From contig NZ_CP129113.1 of the NCBI RefSeq assembly GCF_030762805.1, positions 1,254,001 through 1,318,000 of the forward strand: a stretch of 64,000 nucleotides of DNA, written 5' to 3'. The DNA is from Aciduricibacillus chroicocephali. Its GTDB lineage: Bacteria > Bacillota > Bacilli > Bacillales > Amphibacillaceae. The notes beneath the pieces are model-generated. The model saw nothing but the letters and a program-made list of their open reading frames with translations. It did not search any database and had not been told where the DNA came from. This document shows, piece after piece, positions 17,376 to 25,970 of this stretch; positions within the stretch are counted from its first letter, which is position 1, and the number at the start of each line of letters is the position of its first letter. The position numbers were made by a program, and so were the translations under genes.

Positions 17376-18182
17376 ATGAAAAATAGTAAAATAGGATTTA
17401 TTAAATTTAATGTGAATTTAATGGATGATTATGAATTGAAGGTCGGCGAAACGCTTGTATACGGTGCATTGGTTTCGTTTACAAATATGAGTATTCTATC
17501 AAATACGAAAGATGAACAAGGCCATGTATACGCTTATCCGCCGATCTCAAAAATTGCAAACATTACAGGGCAATCAGAAAGAAGCGTTAAGAGTCATATT
17601 CAAGTATTGGAACGAAAAGGATTAATGACAGTTAAAAGATCGTATAAAGAAGGCGGTAAAGAGAAGAACGTAAACCATTACTATCTTAGAGCTGAGGTGT
17701 TAAAGGTTTATTTTCCTGCTGACACTCCTGCTGTATCAGATAAGATAGCTAAACCAAAAAAGAAACATTCAGAGGTAAAGCATAAAGAGTTTAGTCAAAG
17801 TGCGTTCATTGCAAATGCTAAAATTGAAAAATGGTTTACTCATTACGAAGGTGAACACAATAATAATTCTGCCAGAAAGCTCAACCAATTAGAGGACAGG
17901 TATGGGGCAAAAACGGTTGTCAAAGCAATTCATAATGCCATGAACGGTGTGAATATTGAAAGTTTATCTCAAGGTACAACTGGGTTTATGTTAAGCCGCT
18001 TGAAAGATGGTAACCTAGAGGATGCACAGCGTCAATTGAAGAATGAGAAAGAATCACAAGAGAGGTTTATGAATGAATCTATTTCACCTCAATTTGACTA
18101 TAAAGCAGCATTGAAAAAAGAAAAACGGGATAATAAAACAGTTGCAGATAATATCGAGAAACTATTGGGGGGTGTTTTATAA
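17376..18182 (+). CDS. Plasmid/phage-type replication initiator (winged-helix)
   Basis: A 268-residue protein. The N-terminal part (KIGFIKFNVNLMDDYELKVG, VYGALVSFTNMS, then YPPISKIANITGQSERSVKSHIQVLERKG) is a winged-helix DNA-binding domain as in plasmid Rep and phage replisome-organizer proteins. The middle is basic, and the C-terminal region (FTHYEGEHNNNSARKLNQLE onward) resembles the accessory domain of these proteins. It probably binds the repeats upstream and loads the host replisome after excision. ATG 17376 follows GAGGAAG. This gene suggests that the element can replicate as a circle, or derives from something that did. Confidence 0.72.
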   Translation: MKNSKIGFIKFNVNLMDDYELKVGETLVYGALVSFTNMSILSNTKDEQGHVYAYPPISKIANITGQSERSVKSHIQVLERKGLMTVKRSYKEGGKEKNVNHYYLRAEVLKVYFPADTPAVSDKIAKPKKKHSEVKHKEFSQSAFIANAKIEKWFTHYEGEHNNNSARKLNQLEDRYGAKTVVKAIHNAMNGVNIESLSQGTTGFMLSRLKDGNLEDAQRQLKNEKESQERFMNESISPQFDYKAALKKEKRDNKTVADNIEKLLGGVL

Positions 18183-18458
18183 TAACTATGTGTACTATGA
18201 GGTAGCTCAGATTTGGGTTATCTCTTTTTTTATAATTTTCGGATGAATGAACATATGTGCAAGATAAAAGTAAGTGTACCTAAATTATTAAAACTCGTCT
18301 TTTATTATTTGCTACAACAAGCTATATTGAATGTAGAAGAAAGAGGATTATCTGTAATTTTGTTTCTTCAAGGACAAACATTAGGTGAGTAATTACATTT
18401 TTAATCATTAAATACAAAGGAAAATGATGATTTATCAAAATATAGAGGTGCTAATCAA

Positions 18459-20057
18459 GTGACGATACCGAAAAATATAAAAAGAGAACATATAATACAA
18501 GCGATGCAAAAGATTGAGGGAGAAGAAGTACCAGAGCGAAGGAAGTCAACGAGGTTCAATCTTTGTTATGAGGGTAAATATTATCCACCTAAATACGTTA
18601 TTTCAATAGCTAACATATTCGCTAATGGTGAAGAATATCCTCCTACTAATTTCAGTGGTGGTGATGAAACTAATAGATTCCTCAATAATATAGGCTTTAT
18701 CATAGTTGAAAATAATTCTAATGAAATAGAAGATGAAAAAGGGGAAATTGATTTTAAATTAGAAGTACCTGCTATTAGACTATTGCCCATGTCAGAAGAT
18801 GATCCAGAATTTACAGCAAAAACTATAGCAGATTTGCAAGAATGGTTTGTAAATGAATTGCCTTTTAGGAAATATAACTTTAAGAAAGGAATGAAGGCAG
18901 ATTCTGGTACGCTAGTTTTATTTCAATATAAAAAGCATGTGATTGCTTCTGCAATTCTTGAAGAAAAAATACTGTATGAAAATGAAGGGAAATTTGAGGG
19001 AGGATATAGAGGAGCATACTATTTTAATCCTTCATCAATAGCTATTTTTACTCCTATTAATTCTGAGGAAATAAAGAATATTTGGGCTCATTTTAAAGGG
19101 TTTAATCAGTCACTTCAAAAGTTGAATGTAAAACAATGTGAATTATTTTATCGACTTCTTTTAAGTAAAAATATTAGATATGTACTTGATGAAGGTACAG
19201 AAGATAAAAGAATATTAATTAGAGTGCCACCACTTGAACCCGTCAGCCGTTCAAGGGAATATGATCTTTATTATGACGCTATAAAAGATATAGTTGTTTA
19301 TGAATCTCTTTTTAATTCTAAAACACACCGTTGGCTTGATGAGCATGTTATAGGTTTGAATTCTGATGAAAGTCGTGGCTATCAAGCAATGGGAATATTA
19401 CATTACATTGGATTAAAGGATAAACATAAAGGAATCTTTGATAACCTGAGCATAAATGAAGCAATAAAACTGTTAGAACATCAGGTTACTGACTTTAGTT
19501 TGGTTATTCAATCTCTTCAAAGGTATGAACAAAAAGAGAATAGAGAACTAGATATAGAGGATAGGTCCTCGACTGACGTATATATTGAAGTAGAATCAAT
19601 TGTCAAAGCTGCACCAGAGCAAATTGAAATAACCGAGACTGAAAAAGAACGAGTCATTAAGTCTAGAATAGGTCAATCAACGTTTAAGAAATCCCTTATA
19701 AATATTGAAAAGAAATGCAGCTTATGTAGCGTTACAGATGAACGATTTTTAATAGCTAGTCATATCAAGCCCTGGAGTCAATCTAATAATCGAGAGCGGT
19801 TAGATGCCAATAATGGGTTACTACTTTGTCCTAATCATGATACGTTGTTTGATAAGGGTTATATTAGTTTTGATGAAGATGGGGTAATTTTGGTTTCTAG
19901 TAGTTTAGATAAGAGAACCAAAATTTTTCTGAATATTAATGAAAATATAAAAATCAAAATGAATAATAATCAGCAAGACTATATGAAGTGGCATAGAGAT
20001 AATTTATATTCGGAATTCAAACAATTAAGTACTAAGGGAGAACGTTATGGAAGCTAG
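18459..20057 (+). CDS. McrA-like HNH endonuclease, putative modification-dependent nuclease
   Basis: A 532-residue protein. Residues 1-82 (IPKNIKREHIIQAMQKIEGE ... YYPPKYVISIANIFANGEEY ... FSGGDETNRFL) match the N-terminal head domain of ScoMcrA-like nucleases. Residues about 105-285 include TLVLFQYKKHVIASAILEE, which has the look of a PUA/EVE-like base-reader fold (inference). Residues 395-475 form an HNH_2 nuclease: C420/C423, H435 in ASHIKPW, N451, C457 and H460. McrA-type enzymes cut DNA carrying modified bases, so an anti-phage role is plausible. GTG start behind AGAGGTG. The stop overlaps the next gene by 11 bp. Confidence 0.82.
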   Translation: MTIPKNIKREHIIQAMQKIEGEEVPERRKSTRFNLCYEGKYYPPKYVISIANIFANGEEYPPTNFSGGDETNRFLNNIGFIIVENNSNEIEDEKGEIDFKLEVPAIRLLPMSEDDPEFTAKTIADLQEWFVNELPFRKYNFKKGMKADSGTLVLFQYKKHVIASAILEEKILYENEGKFEGGYRGAYYFNPSSIAIFTPINSEEIKNIWAHFKGFNQSLQKLNVKQCELFYRLLLSKNIRYVLDEGTEDKRILIRVPPLEPVSRSREYDLYYDAIKDIVVYESLFNSKTHRWLDEHVIGLNSDESRGYQAMGILHYIGLKDKHKGIFDNLSINEAIKLLEHQVTDFSLVIQSLQRYEQKENRELDIEDRSSTDVYIEVESIVKAAPEQIEITETEKERVIKSRIGQSTFKKSLINIEKKCSLCSVTDERFLIASHIKPWSQSNNRERLDANNGLLLCPNHDTLFDKGYISFDEDGVILVSSSLDKRTKIFLNINENIKIKMNNNQQDYMKWHRDNLYSEFKQLSTKGERYGS

Positions 20058-21180
20058 TCTACAGGAGAGTATAAAATTATCAGAGGTAATAGGTGAATCA
20101 GAATTTGGATCATTAATATCGATATTAGGTTTGATAATTACTATAACAGTATTCATTTATCAAGAGAGAGGTAAACTTCAAGAAAAAACAAAAGAGACTA
20201 TGAGGCTAACTGAAGAACTAGTGAATTTAATTGTTAGAAACTCACTTAGTAATGGAAACGGTATACCTCTTAGGAGTATCAATCTAACATATTTTTTAGA
20301 GGGATATAAACAATTAAAAAACAGTGTTATGAGAGAAGATAACATTCTTTTATCTAAGATGGTATATGCTAAAATCTATGAGAATGAACACATAGCTAAT
20401 AATGTTAGAGAGCAGATGTTGATTGAAGTTAAAGACATTATAGAAGAATTTGAAGAGAGTGCGAATATTAAGAAGAAAACTTTTGGGATTAGAGGATTAG
20501 TAAAGTTGTTCTTTTCTTCAATTTTTGTTACAGCACTAGTTATACTTATATTTGTACTTCCAAGTTGGTTGAAGGTGCTTGTTCAGACTGATACTTTAAG
20601 TGGAACATTAAAAGTTATAATCTTTATCACTCTGGTTCTTCTCGCATTAGTGATAATTCCCATAACCATTAATGTTGTAATAAAGCCGTTAGTTACGGAG
20701 ATTGATAATTTACTAGATTTAGCTGATGATAATTTTTTAAATTGGAAAAGAAAATATGGTAAGAATGTTGGGCGTGAAAAATCTAGTGGAAATGAACCTT
20801 TAATTAAACCTACTCAAGAAAAAAGTGATGAAGATAATCTAAATAGATTAAATTTATTAAGGTTTGTTAATGATGAAAAGATTTTAGTCGAGATTTTTAA
20901 GCACCGCTTTATGCTAGAAAGGTACATTAGAGAAATATTCACAAGAAAATTTAAAGGTGATACTGATAGATATTATACATTCAGTAAACTACTAAATCAG
21001 CTAATTTCTGATCGTATAATTGATAAGGATTTAGGAGGTATGGCTAAGAAGTTATATTCATGGAGTAGCAAAGTGATACATGAAGGAGATCAAGAAATAG
21101 ATCAGGTTATGTATCAAAACAATATAGCTTCTATGAATAGATTGGTTCAATATTTTGAGGACATACTCTCTAATTGGTAA
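20047..21180 (+). CDS. Three-span membrane protein with HEPN/DUF4145-like C-terminus
   Basis: A 377-residue protein. TM1 is at residues 21-38, a cytosolic helical region with coiled-coil character spans 40-145, TM2 is at 152-172, TM3 at 186-210, and a cytosolic tail at 215-377. The tail (LERYIREIFTRKF ... LLNQLISDRIIDKDL ... SSKVIHEGDQEID) resembles the helical DUF4145/HEPN-like domains common in defence islands; the residues KVIHEGD sit where HEPN proteins have RN-x-x-xH-G. ATG 20047 lies inside the end of the HNH gene (11-bp overlap, site AGGGAG). Coupled translation with a McrA-like nuclease points to one two-gene system, with this protein as membrane sensor or effector. The family is not securely identified. 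Confidence 0.68.
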   Translation: MEASLQESIKLSEVIGESEFGSLISILGLIITITVFIYQERGKLQEKTKETMRLTEELVNLIVRNSLSNGNGIPLRSINLTYFLEGYKQLKNSVMREDNILLSKMVYAKIYENEHIANNVREQMLIEVKDIIEEFEESANIKKKTFGIRGLVKLFFSSIFVTALVILIFVLPSWLKVLVQTDTLSGTLKVIIFITLVLLALVIIPITINVVIKPLVTEIDNLLDLADDNFLNWKRKYGKNVGREKSSGNEPLIKPTQEKSDEDNLNRLNLLRFVNDEKILVEIFKHRFMLERYIREIFTRKFKGDTDRYYTFSKLLNQLISDRIIDKDLGGMAKKLYSWSSKVIHEGDQEIDQVMYQNNIASMNRLVQYFEDILSNW

Positions 21181-21403
21181 CTAAGTTTGTAGTTGGTATG
21201 AAGCTTTGTGTCAAATGATATCTAAACTAACCTTGAAGTAAAGAATGTTAATTAAATGAGCAGAAATTGTATCATTTTACTGCTGGTCACCAAGCACTTG
21301 ACAAGTTCGATTCCAAGACTCATTTATTATATCAGTTAAATGTTTAATGGTATAATCTGGTTTTAATTGATTATTTACCTATTTTATGTACTGGGTTAAC
21401 ATA

Positions 21404-21676
21404 TTAATCTAGTATTTGAAGTTTAGCATGTCGATTATCAATAATTTCTTGTATGTCGTAAACAGTTCTTAAAAAATCAATCCCTGAATTAATATCTCTA
21501 TAGCAATCCACGATTTCCATAGTTTTTAAATTAATTAAGATGATGGGGAATTCTTCTTCTTTTTTTAATTTCGAACTCGTATAGGTTGTAAACATAAAGT
21601 AACCTTGTTTACATTTTATAATGTCTTTCAAGCCAGCATTATAATGTACTTTTGTGCGAACATCTTCTATAAACAA
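21404..21676 (-). CDS. Small hypothetical protein
   Basis: A 90-residue protein from TTG 21676, with GTGGTGG as a weak ribosome binding site. Sequence features are mixed: MFIEDVRTKVHYNAG, a β-rich middle (YFMFTTYTSSKLKKEEEFPI) and an acidic C-terminus. There is no membrane segment. It is transcribed against its neighbours in the element. The family is not recognised and its reality is uncertain. Confidence 0.45.
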   Translation of the reverse strand: MFIEDVRTKVHYNAGLKDIIKCKQGYFMFTTYTSSKLKKEEEFPIILINLKTMEIVDCYRDINSGIDFLRTVYDIQEIIDNRHAKLQILD

Positions 21677-21732
21677 TACGGTACACCACCACTTTATTTA
21701 ATAATCTTATTATTATATATATTATCTTTAAA

Positions 21733-21923
21733 GTAAAAGGTATAGCATCAGCAAAGGCACAGGGTAAACATTTAGGAAGACCTAAAACACCTATTACATT
21801 GGAATTTGATGAAGCTTATAAGTCATGGAGAGCAGGAGAAATGACCGCAGTTGAAGCAATGAAGAAGTTAAAGATGACTAAGGCTACATCTATCTTAGAG
21901 TGAAGGAATATGAAGCTAGCTAA
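21733..21923 (+). pseudogene. Serine resolvase C-terminal remnant
   Basis: The frame reads GIASAKAQGKHLGRPKTP, the linker and start of the helix-turn-helix domain of resolvase/invertase proteins. It continues AYKSWRAGEMTAVEAMKKLK and, after a shift near 21895, RVKEYEAS with a stop at 21921. The catalytic N-terminal domain is absent, so only the DNA-binding tail of a TnpR-like gene remains. It suggests that an earlier transposon or plasmid resolution module was lost from the element. Confidence 0.7.
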
Positions 21924-21926
21924 GTA

Positions 21927-21950
21927 GACTCCACAAAGGGGTCTTTTTTA
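21927..21950 (+). terminator. Short terminator-like hairpin
   Basis: GACTCC-acaaa-GGGGTC followed by TTTTTT, just after the resolvase remnant. Confidence 0.65.
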
Positions 21951-22265
21951 AGTTGATGAGATGGGGGGAGATTTCCACATTTTCACAAGGTCCTTGGTAG
22001 GGAGAAGGGCAAGGTTGCTACATCGACACGTCCCATAAGTTATAGAGTTATCTATAGAGAAAGTTACCAAGAACACTGAATAAAAACATTTTTAAAGGTA
22101 TGTGATAGTGTTTCACACACTTTGAGCAACTGTACGCTCACTAAACGAATTTTTTCCAAATCTATTAATTGTTATAGTAAGATAAATTTGAACGATTTAT
22201 AGTTGCAAACTATATTTTTTAAATTTTATGAATGATCAAAACTTAAAGAGGTTAGGGATAAATAA
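21951..22265. other. Intergenic, promoter region of the MazF-fusion gene
   Basis: No gene is visible. The sequence becomes very A+T-rich after 22140. I see no clear operator or antitoxin ORF between the resolvase remnant and the fusion gene. AAAGAGGTTAGGG before ATG 22266 is a plausible ribosome binding site. Confidence 0.5.
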
Positions 22266-23246
22266 ATGACGAGAAAAAATAGTAGTAGGGATACTAGATA
22301 TACATTAGTGGAATGGATTGGATCTCAAGAAGAAGAAGAAAGGCTTTCTGGTAGTATATTAAGCTCTGAAGGATATGAATCGGTTGACCCTATGCATCCT
22401 TTAGGTGGAAGAGATGGTACAAAGGACCTCAAATGCACCAAAGGAGGAATTACATTTATTGGCGCATGCTATTTTTCGAGAGGACAACAAACGTTTGCTA
22501 AAATAAGAAAGAAATTTTCTGAAGATCTAGAAGGGGTTGATAAAAATAATGCTGAGGGCTTTATTTTTATTACGAATCAAGAAATATCGGTTACAGAAAG
22601 AAAAAAACTTGAACAACTAACTGATCATCGTGTCGATATATTCCATTTAGAGAGAATAATTCACGTATTAAATAGTCCTGCGAACTTTGGAATTAGATTG
22701 CAGTTTCTTGATATTGAAATGACAAAAGAAGAAATGATATCGTTTATGGCTTGGACGCAAAACAAACATACTGAATCCCTAACTACCTTTATGAAATCTA
22801 TAGAGCAGCTTTCAAAGGGCTATGGGAAAAGTAAGGAACACAAAGTTGATACCGTAATAGAAATGGAAAAAGAACCAAAACAAATGTCTTCAGATATTAA
22901 TGTAAATAAGGGAGATGTATATTTAGCAAATTTAGGTAATGGCATTGAATCTGAGCAAGGTGGGATTAGACCTGTAGTGATAGTGTCTAATCATATAAAT
23001 AATAGATTTTCTCCTATGGTGACGATTGTACCTGTTACAAGTCAAATTACAAAAGCTAAACTGCCAACACATGTTGAACTTGGTTTTTTACTTAACAAAG
23101 AAAGAGCGAGTGTGGTTTTGGTCGAGCAAATTAAAACCATTAGTAAAAAAAGATTAATGCAATTAATTACAACCTTAGATGCAGAATTAATAAATGCTAT
23201 TAATGATGCTATAATTATTCAAATGCAACTAGTTGATTTTAGGTAG
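22266..23246 (+). CDS. Fusion of a restriction-endonuclease-like module with a MazF/PemK toxin domain
   Basis: A 326-residue protein. Residues about 10-155 (DPMHPLGGRDGTKDL, FIGACYFSRGQQTFAKI, AEGFIFITNQEISVTER, FGIRLQFLDIEMTKEE) form a module I recognise as a frequent N-terminal part of bacterial defence-type proteins with a suspected nuclease-like fold. Its catalytic residues are not obvious. Residues 160-212 are a linker. Residues 213-322 are a MazF domain: KGDVYLANL, GGIRPVVIVSN (catalytic Arg235), TIVPVTSQITK (Thr259) and VLVEQIKTISKKRL. MazF enzymes cleave single-stranded mRNA. No MazE-like antitoxin lies within 300 bp on either side, so the N-terminal module may restrain or trigger the toxin. 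Confidence 0.8.
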   Translation: MTRKNSSRDTRYTLVEWIGSQEEEERLSGSILSSEGYESVDPMHPLGGRDGTKDLKCTKGGITFIGACYFSRGQQTFAKIRKKFSEDLEGVDKNNAEGFIFITNQEISVTERKKLEQLTDHRVDIFHLERIIHVLNSPANFGIRLQFLDIEMTKEEMISFMAWTQNKHTESLTTFMKSIEQLSKGYGKSKEHKVDTVIEMEKEPKQMSSDINVNKGDVYLANLGNGIESEQGGIRPVVIVSNHINNRFSPMVTIVPVTSQITKAKLPTHVELGFLLNKERASVVLVEQIKTISKKRLMQLITTLDAELINAINDAIIIQMQLVDFR

Positions 23247-23290
23247 GTTAAAACACAATCAAAATTTGCCGAGTTACTGTCTTTATTAAG

Positions 23291-23320
23291 AGCATCACCA
23301 AAAGGTAAGATGCTTTTTTT
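23291..23320 (+). terminator. Rho-independent terminator
   Basis: GCATC/GATGC hairpin with a 12-nt loop, followed by seven T. It ends the MazF-fusion gene. Confidence 0.75.
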
Positions 23321-23546
23321 GGGGATTACAACAATTAATGAAATATTGGTTTTAGTACTATTTACCGCACTTTTTTTAATGATTACATATCGGTCAGATA
23401 ATTTAATGTGCCAGTTAAATGATGGATACTCTCCTTACTCTTGCAATGTAGTATATAACATTAGAAACACTGAATGGTTTATGGGTAAATTTTACAATTT
23501 ATGCTGTATGCATGTTATAATTTAATACTGCGAGGGGGGAAATAAA

Positions 23547-24647
23547 TTGGGATTAGGATTTAGAAAGAGTTTTAAGGTTGCACCTGGTGTAAGAATTAAT
23601 GTCTCGAATAAGAGTGTTGGAATAAGTGGAGGCGTTAAGGGATTAAGGTATTCTGTAAATTCAAGAGGACAACGTAGAACCACTGCGGCTATCTCTGGAA
23701 CAGGTATTTCTTATACCAGTACATCAAGTTCTGGAAGAAGATATAAAAGTGCTGCGCAGCATAATAGACAGCAATTAATTCGTCAGCAAAAAGAAATTGC
23801 AAAACAAGAGGAGATACAGAGAGCAAAATATGAGGTTGAAGCGTATGAAAATAAAATTGAACTAATACATTCAATTCATAAAGAATGTGACGATGCTTTC
23901 GACTGGTTAGATATAAGTCGTTCTAGACATCCGCATCATAATAATCAAATGGGTAAATATGAAATAGAAGCGCAGCATAAGCTAGATTCTTTTAAGCCTA
24001 GTTTAATGCAGAAAATTATGAAATCTAGTAATAAAGCTGAACAGAAGCTACGTGAAGAGTTAACAACTGCTAAAGAAGAAGATCACAAAGAATTTCAAGA
24101 GTTGCAAAGAACTATAGACATTGCTAACAGAATATTAGATAAAGATGTTGAAACCTACCTTAGAGTTATTGAAGAGCTTTCACCGTTGGAAGATCTTTTA
24201 GAATTTGGTAGTGGTTTTGAATTCTTCATTGATGACCCTGCGATGCTAGAGGTTGAATTTAATGTCCATTCGAAAAATGTAGTACCAACACAAGTTAAAT
24301 CTTTAACTAAAACTGGTAAACTTTCAGTGAAAGATATGACTAAATCAAAGTATTATGATATTTATCAAGATTATGTTTGTAGTTGTGCAATTCGTATTGC
24401 TAGAGATATGTTCTCTGTTCTACCTTTTGAAACTGTTGTTGTCCATGCCGTGGATGAACGACTTGATACATCTACAGGTAAAGAATCAATAATTACAATT
24501 CTTTCTGTGAAATTTATTAGAGAAACACTTAATACTCTTAATTTTGAAGCGATCGATTGCTCAGATTCAATGGTAAACTTTGTTCATAATATGGATTTTA
24601 AGAAAACAAAGGGCTTTTTACCTGTAGATAAGTTAAGTGTCATTTAA
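23547..24647 (+). CDS. DUF4236 domain protein with coiled coil and unknown C-terminal domain
   Basis: A 366-residue protein from TTG 23547, with GAGGGGGG as ribosome binding site. Residues 1-55 are a DUF4236 domain (FRKSFKVAPGVRINVSNKSV, GVKGLRYSVNSRG, SGTGISYTSTSS), a glycine-rich β structure found in many bacterial and phage proteins. A coiled coil (residues 70-115, QQLIRQQKEIAKQEEIQRAK) and a folded C-terminal region of about 200 residues follow. No catalytic motif is recognisable. It follows the MazF-fusion gene but is separated from it by a terminator. Many DUF4236 proteins occur on mobile DNA; function is unknown. Confidence 0.75.
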   Translation: MGLGFRKSFKVAPGVRINVSNKSVGISGGVKGLRYSVNSRGQRRTTAAISGTGISYTSTSSSGRRYKSAAQHNRQQLIRQQKEIAKQEEIQRAKYEVEAYENKIELIHSIHKECDDAFDWLDISRSRHPHHNNQMGKYEIEAQHKLDSFKPSLMQKIMKSSNKAEQKLREELTTAKEEDHKEFQELQRTIDIANRILDKDVETYLRVIEELSPLEDLLEFGSGFEFFIDDPAMLEVEFNVHSKNVVPTQVKSLTKTGKLSVKDMTKSKYYDIYQDYVCSCAIRIARDMFSVLPFETVVVHAVDERLDTSTGKESIITILSVKFIRETLNTLNFEAIDCSDSMVNFVHNMDFKKTKGFLPVDKLSVI

Positions 24648-25352
24648 GTCTTCCTTTAATTGAGGAGGCTTTTTCTTACTTCATTAAATAACTATCTGGT
24701 TTAACAAAAATGATTTACTGCTTCTAGTATTCTCCCTACTTATCTTACTTATGTTTTATTATCCAATACTTAGGTTGAATAATGTTGAAAAACTACCCTT
24801 CACCTGCTACAATTGAATGAACAAATAATGTGGAAAATTGATTCGGCTATAATTTTAAATAAACTGTTAAATGTTGATATATCAATGACGTTGCACATGT
24901 TAACCGCATTGTGTATGACATTACGTCTAAGCCACCTGCTACTATTGAGTGGGAATATGACTGTTCAGTAATATAAACTAAACAGGTTATAAACGCAGTA
25001 AATGTCTAACGTAGTTTCTTGAGAACTAAATTAATGGTTAACGTACAACTATTTATATTTCAAAAATTAAACTCTCTTTTAGTTATTTATAGCAAATAAC
25101 TAAAAGAGGTTTTTTGTTATAGTTAAAATAAGTGACTTGAATGATGACTTTAGAATGAATCAGCAAATTTATGGTCGTAAAGATGATTATAATGAATACT
25201 ATTTGGCTATGAATTATTTCACTAATTTTTTACTGACACATGCAAGGGTAGACAGTACACTAATAAAGTAAAAAGATTTAATTCAATAAAATAAGGTACA
25301 TTATATTTGTTGAATAAATTCTATTTTAAGATAAGAAAAGTAGGTGATCAAC
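24648..25352. other. Non-coding stretch with a gene remnant and a strong terminator
   Basis: No intact gene is visible in 700 bp. A weak hairpin with T run follows the DUF4236 gene (about 24649-24677). Two related fragments occur at 24800-24826 (SPATIE, then stop) and 24890-24979 ([20 protein letters not shown]), without start codons, so they look like a duplicated and decayed small gene. A strong terminator lies at 25068-25116. Confidence 0.5.
25068..25116 (+). terminator. Strong rho-independent terminator
   Basis: AAACTCTCTTTTAGTTATTT pairs with AAATAACTAAAAGAGGTTT around a 5-nt loop, followed by TTT. Confidence 0.85.
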
Positions 25353-25502
25353 GTGGGGAAATATCAATTGGATACCAAAAGTCAGATGGCAGCGGCAAAA
25401 TATCAAGAAAAACAAACACATGCTAAATTTGATAAAAAACAGCAACTTGAAAAGATACGTGCTGGATATTTGAAGAAAAAGCAAAACCAAACAGAAAAAT
25501 AA
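25353..25502 (+). CDS. Small basic protein
   Basis: A 49-codon ORF from GTG 25353, with TAGGTGAT as ribosome binding site. The product is highly basic and helical (KYQLDTKSQMAAAKYQEKQT, then QQLEKIRAGYLKKKQNQTEK), Lys/Gln-rich and without hydrophobic segments. A terminator follows immediately, which supports a real single-gene unit. It could bind nucleic acid. No family is recognised. It is the last gene of element 1 before the right repeat. Confidence 0.55.
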   Translation: MGKYQLDTKSQMAAAKYQEKQTHAKFDKKQQLEKIRAGYLKKKQNQTEK

Positions 25503-25512
25503 TTTGAATGAG

Positions 25513-25546
25513 AACATAGGATGACTAAAATCTACCTATGTTTTTC
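25513..25546 (+). terminator. Rho-independent terminator
   Basis: ACATAGG/CCTATGT with a 14-nt loop, followed by TTTTCTT, after the small basic protein gene. Confidence 0.75.
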
Positions 25547-25758
25547 TTATTTAAAGTTCTTTTTTTAATTGATAAATGGTTTGTTATTGTGATTTACAGA
25601 AGAGCAATGGGGGCTTAGTAGCTTTGTTTTTTAATTGATGAAGGATTTACCATATATCTTCTGTAATTATGAAAAAGGTAGACTTCATATGGAGATTATG
25701 CTAAATTTATCTCAACAGAAAAGTAGCAGATGTTGCTTTTCCAAAACGTTGATTTATC

Positions 25759-25858
25759 AATGCTTCGTACGATGATGATGCAAATGGGTCAGAAACCGTC
25801 CCAGAAGAAAATCAATCAGATGATGCGGGCGATGAACAATCAGTACGACAAGAAATAA
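25759..25858 (+). repeat. Direct repeat copy 2 (yneF 3' end, junction of the two elements)
   Basis: A collinear copy of the last 100 bp of yneF, with four substitutions by eye. In the yneF frame it still reads [19 protein letters not shown] and ends YDKK with a stop. The amino-acid changes (Ser to Ala, Phe to Tyr) are conservative, so this copy came from a functional yneF allele and has not simply decayed. No ribosome binding site or N-terminal half is present. Confidence 0.93.
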
Positions 25859-25926
25859 GAATTCAACCTTTCGTATCAAGGGTTTGAGACTTTTCTTAGC
25901 GTAACAGCTAAAGCTTACCAAAGAGA

Positions 25927-25970
25927 CCACTTTTCCTGTGAAAACTAAAGCAGGAAGGGTGGTTTTCTTT
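25927..25970 (+). promoter_or_regulatory. Second copy of the integrase leader hairpin
   Basis: CCACTTTTCCTG pairs with CAGGAAGGGTGG and is followed by TTTTCTTT and GTG 25971, matching 14128-14169 in form and position. Conservation between two diverged copies supports a functional role. Confidence 0.7.

Larger units (their letters stand above)
14026..25858. mobile_element. Integrated element 1 at the yneF 3' end (about 11.8 kb)
   Basis: The segment is bounded by two 100-bp direct repeats of the yneF 3' end and carries a tyrosine integrase directly inside the left repeat. It also has a plasmid-type replication initiator with repeats upstream, broken HNH and resolvase genes, and accessory cargo with restriction, toxin and HEPN-like signatures. 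Base composition is clearly richer in A+T than the flanking lexA-tkt and ccd-citB genes, and most products lack counterparts in the B. subtilis locus. No conjugation or capsid genes are visible, so it resembles an integrative plasmid or satellite-like island. Confidence 0.85.

Noticed and set aside
23310-23525. 71-codon ORF with hydrophobic N-terminus after the MazF-fusion gene
   Set aside because: It starts inside the 3' arm of a clear terminator hairpin, lacks a ribosome binding site and shows no recognisable composition beyond A+T-rich hydrophobicity.
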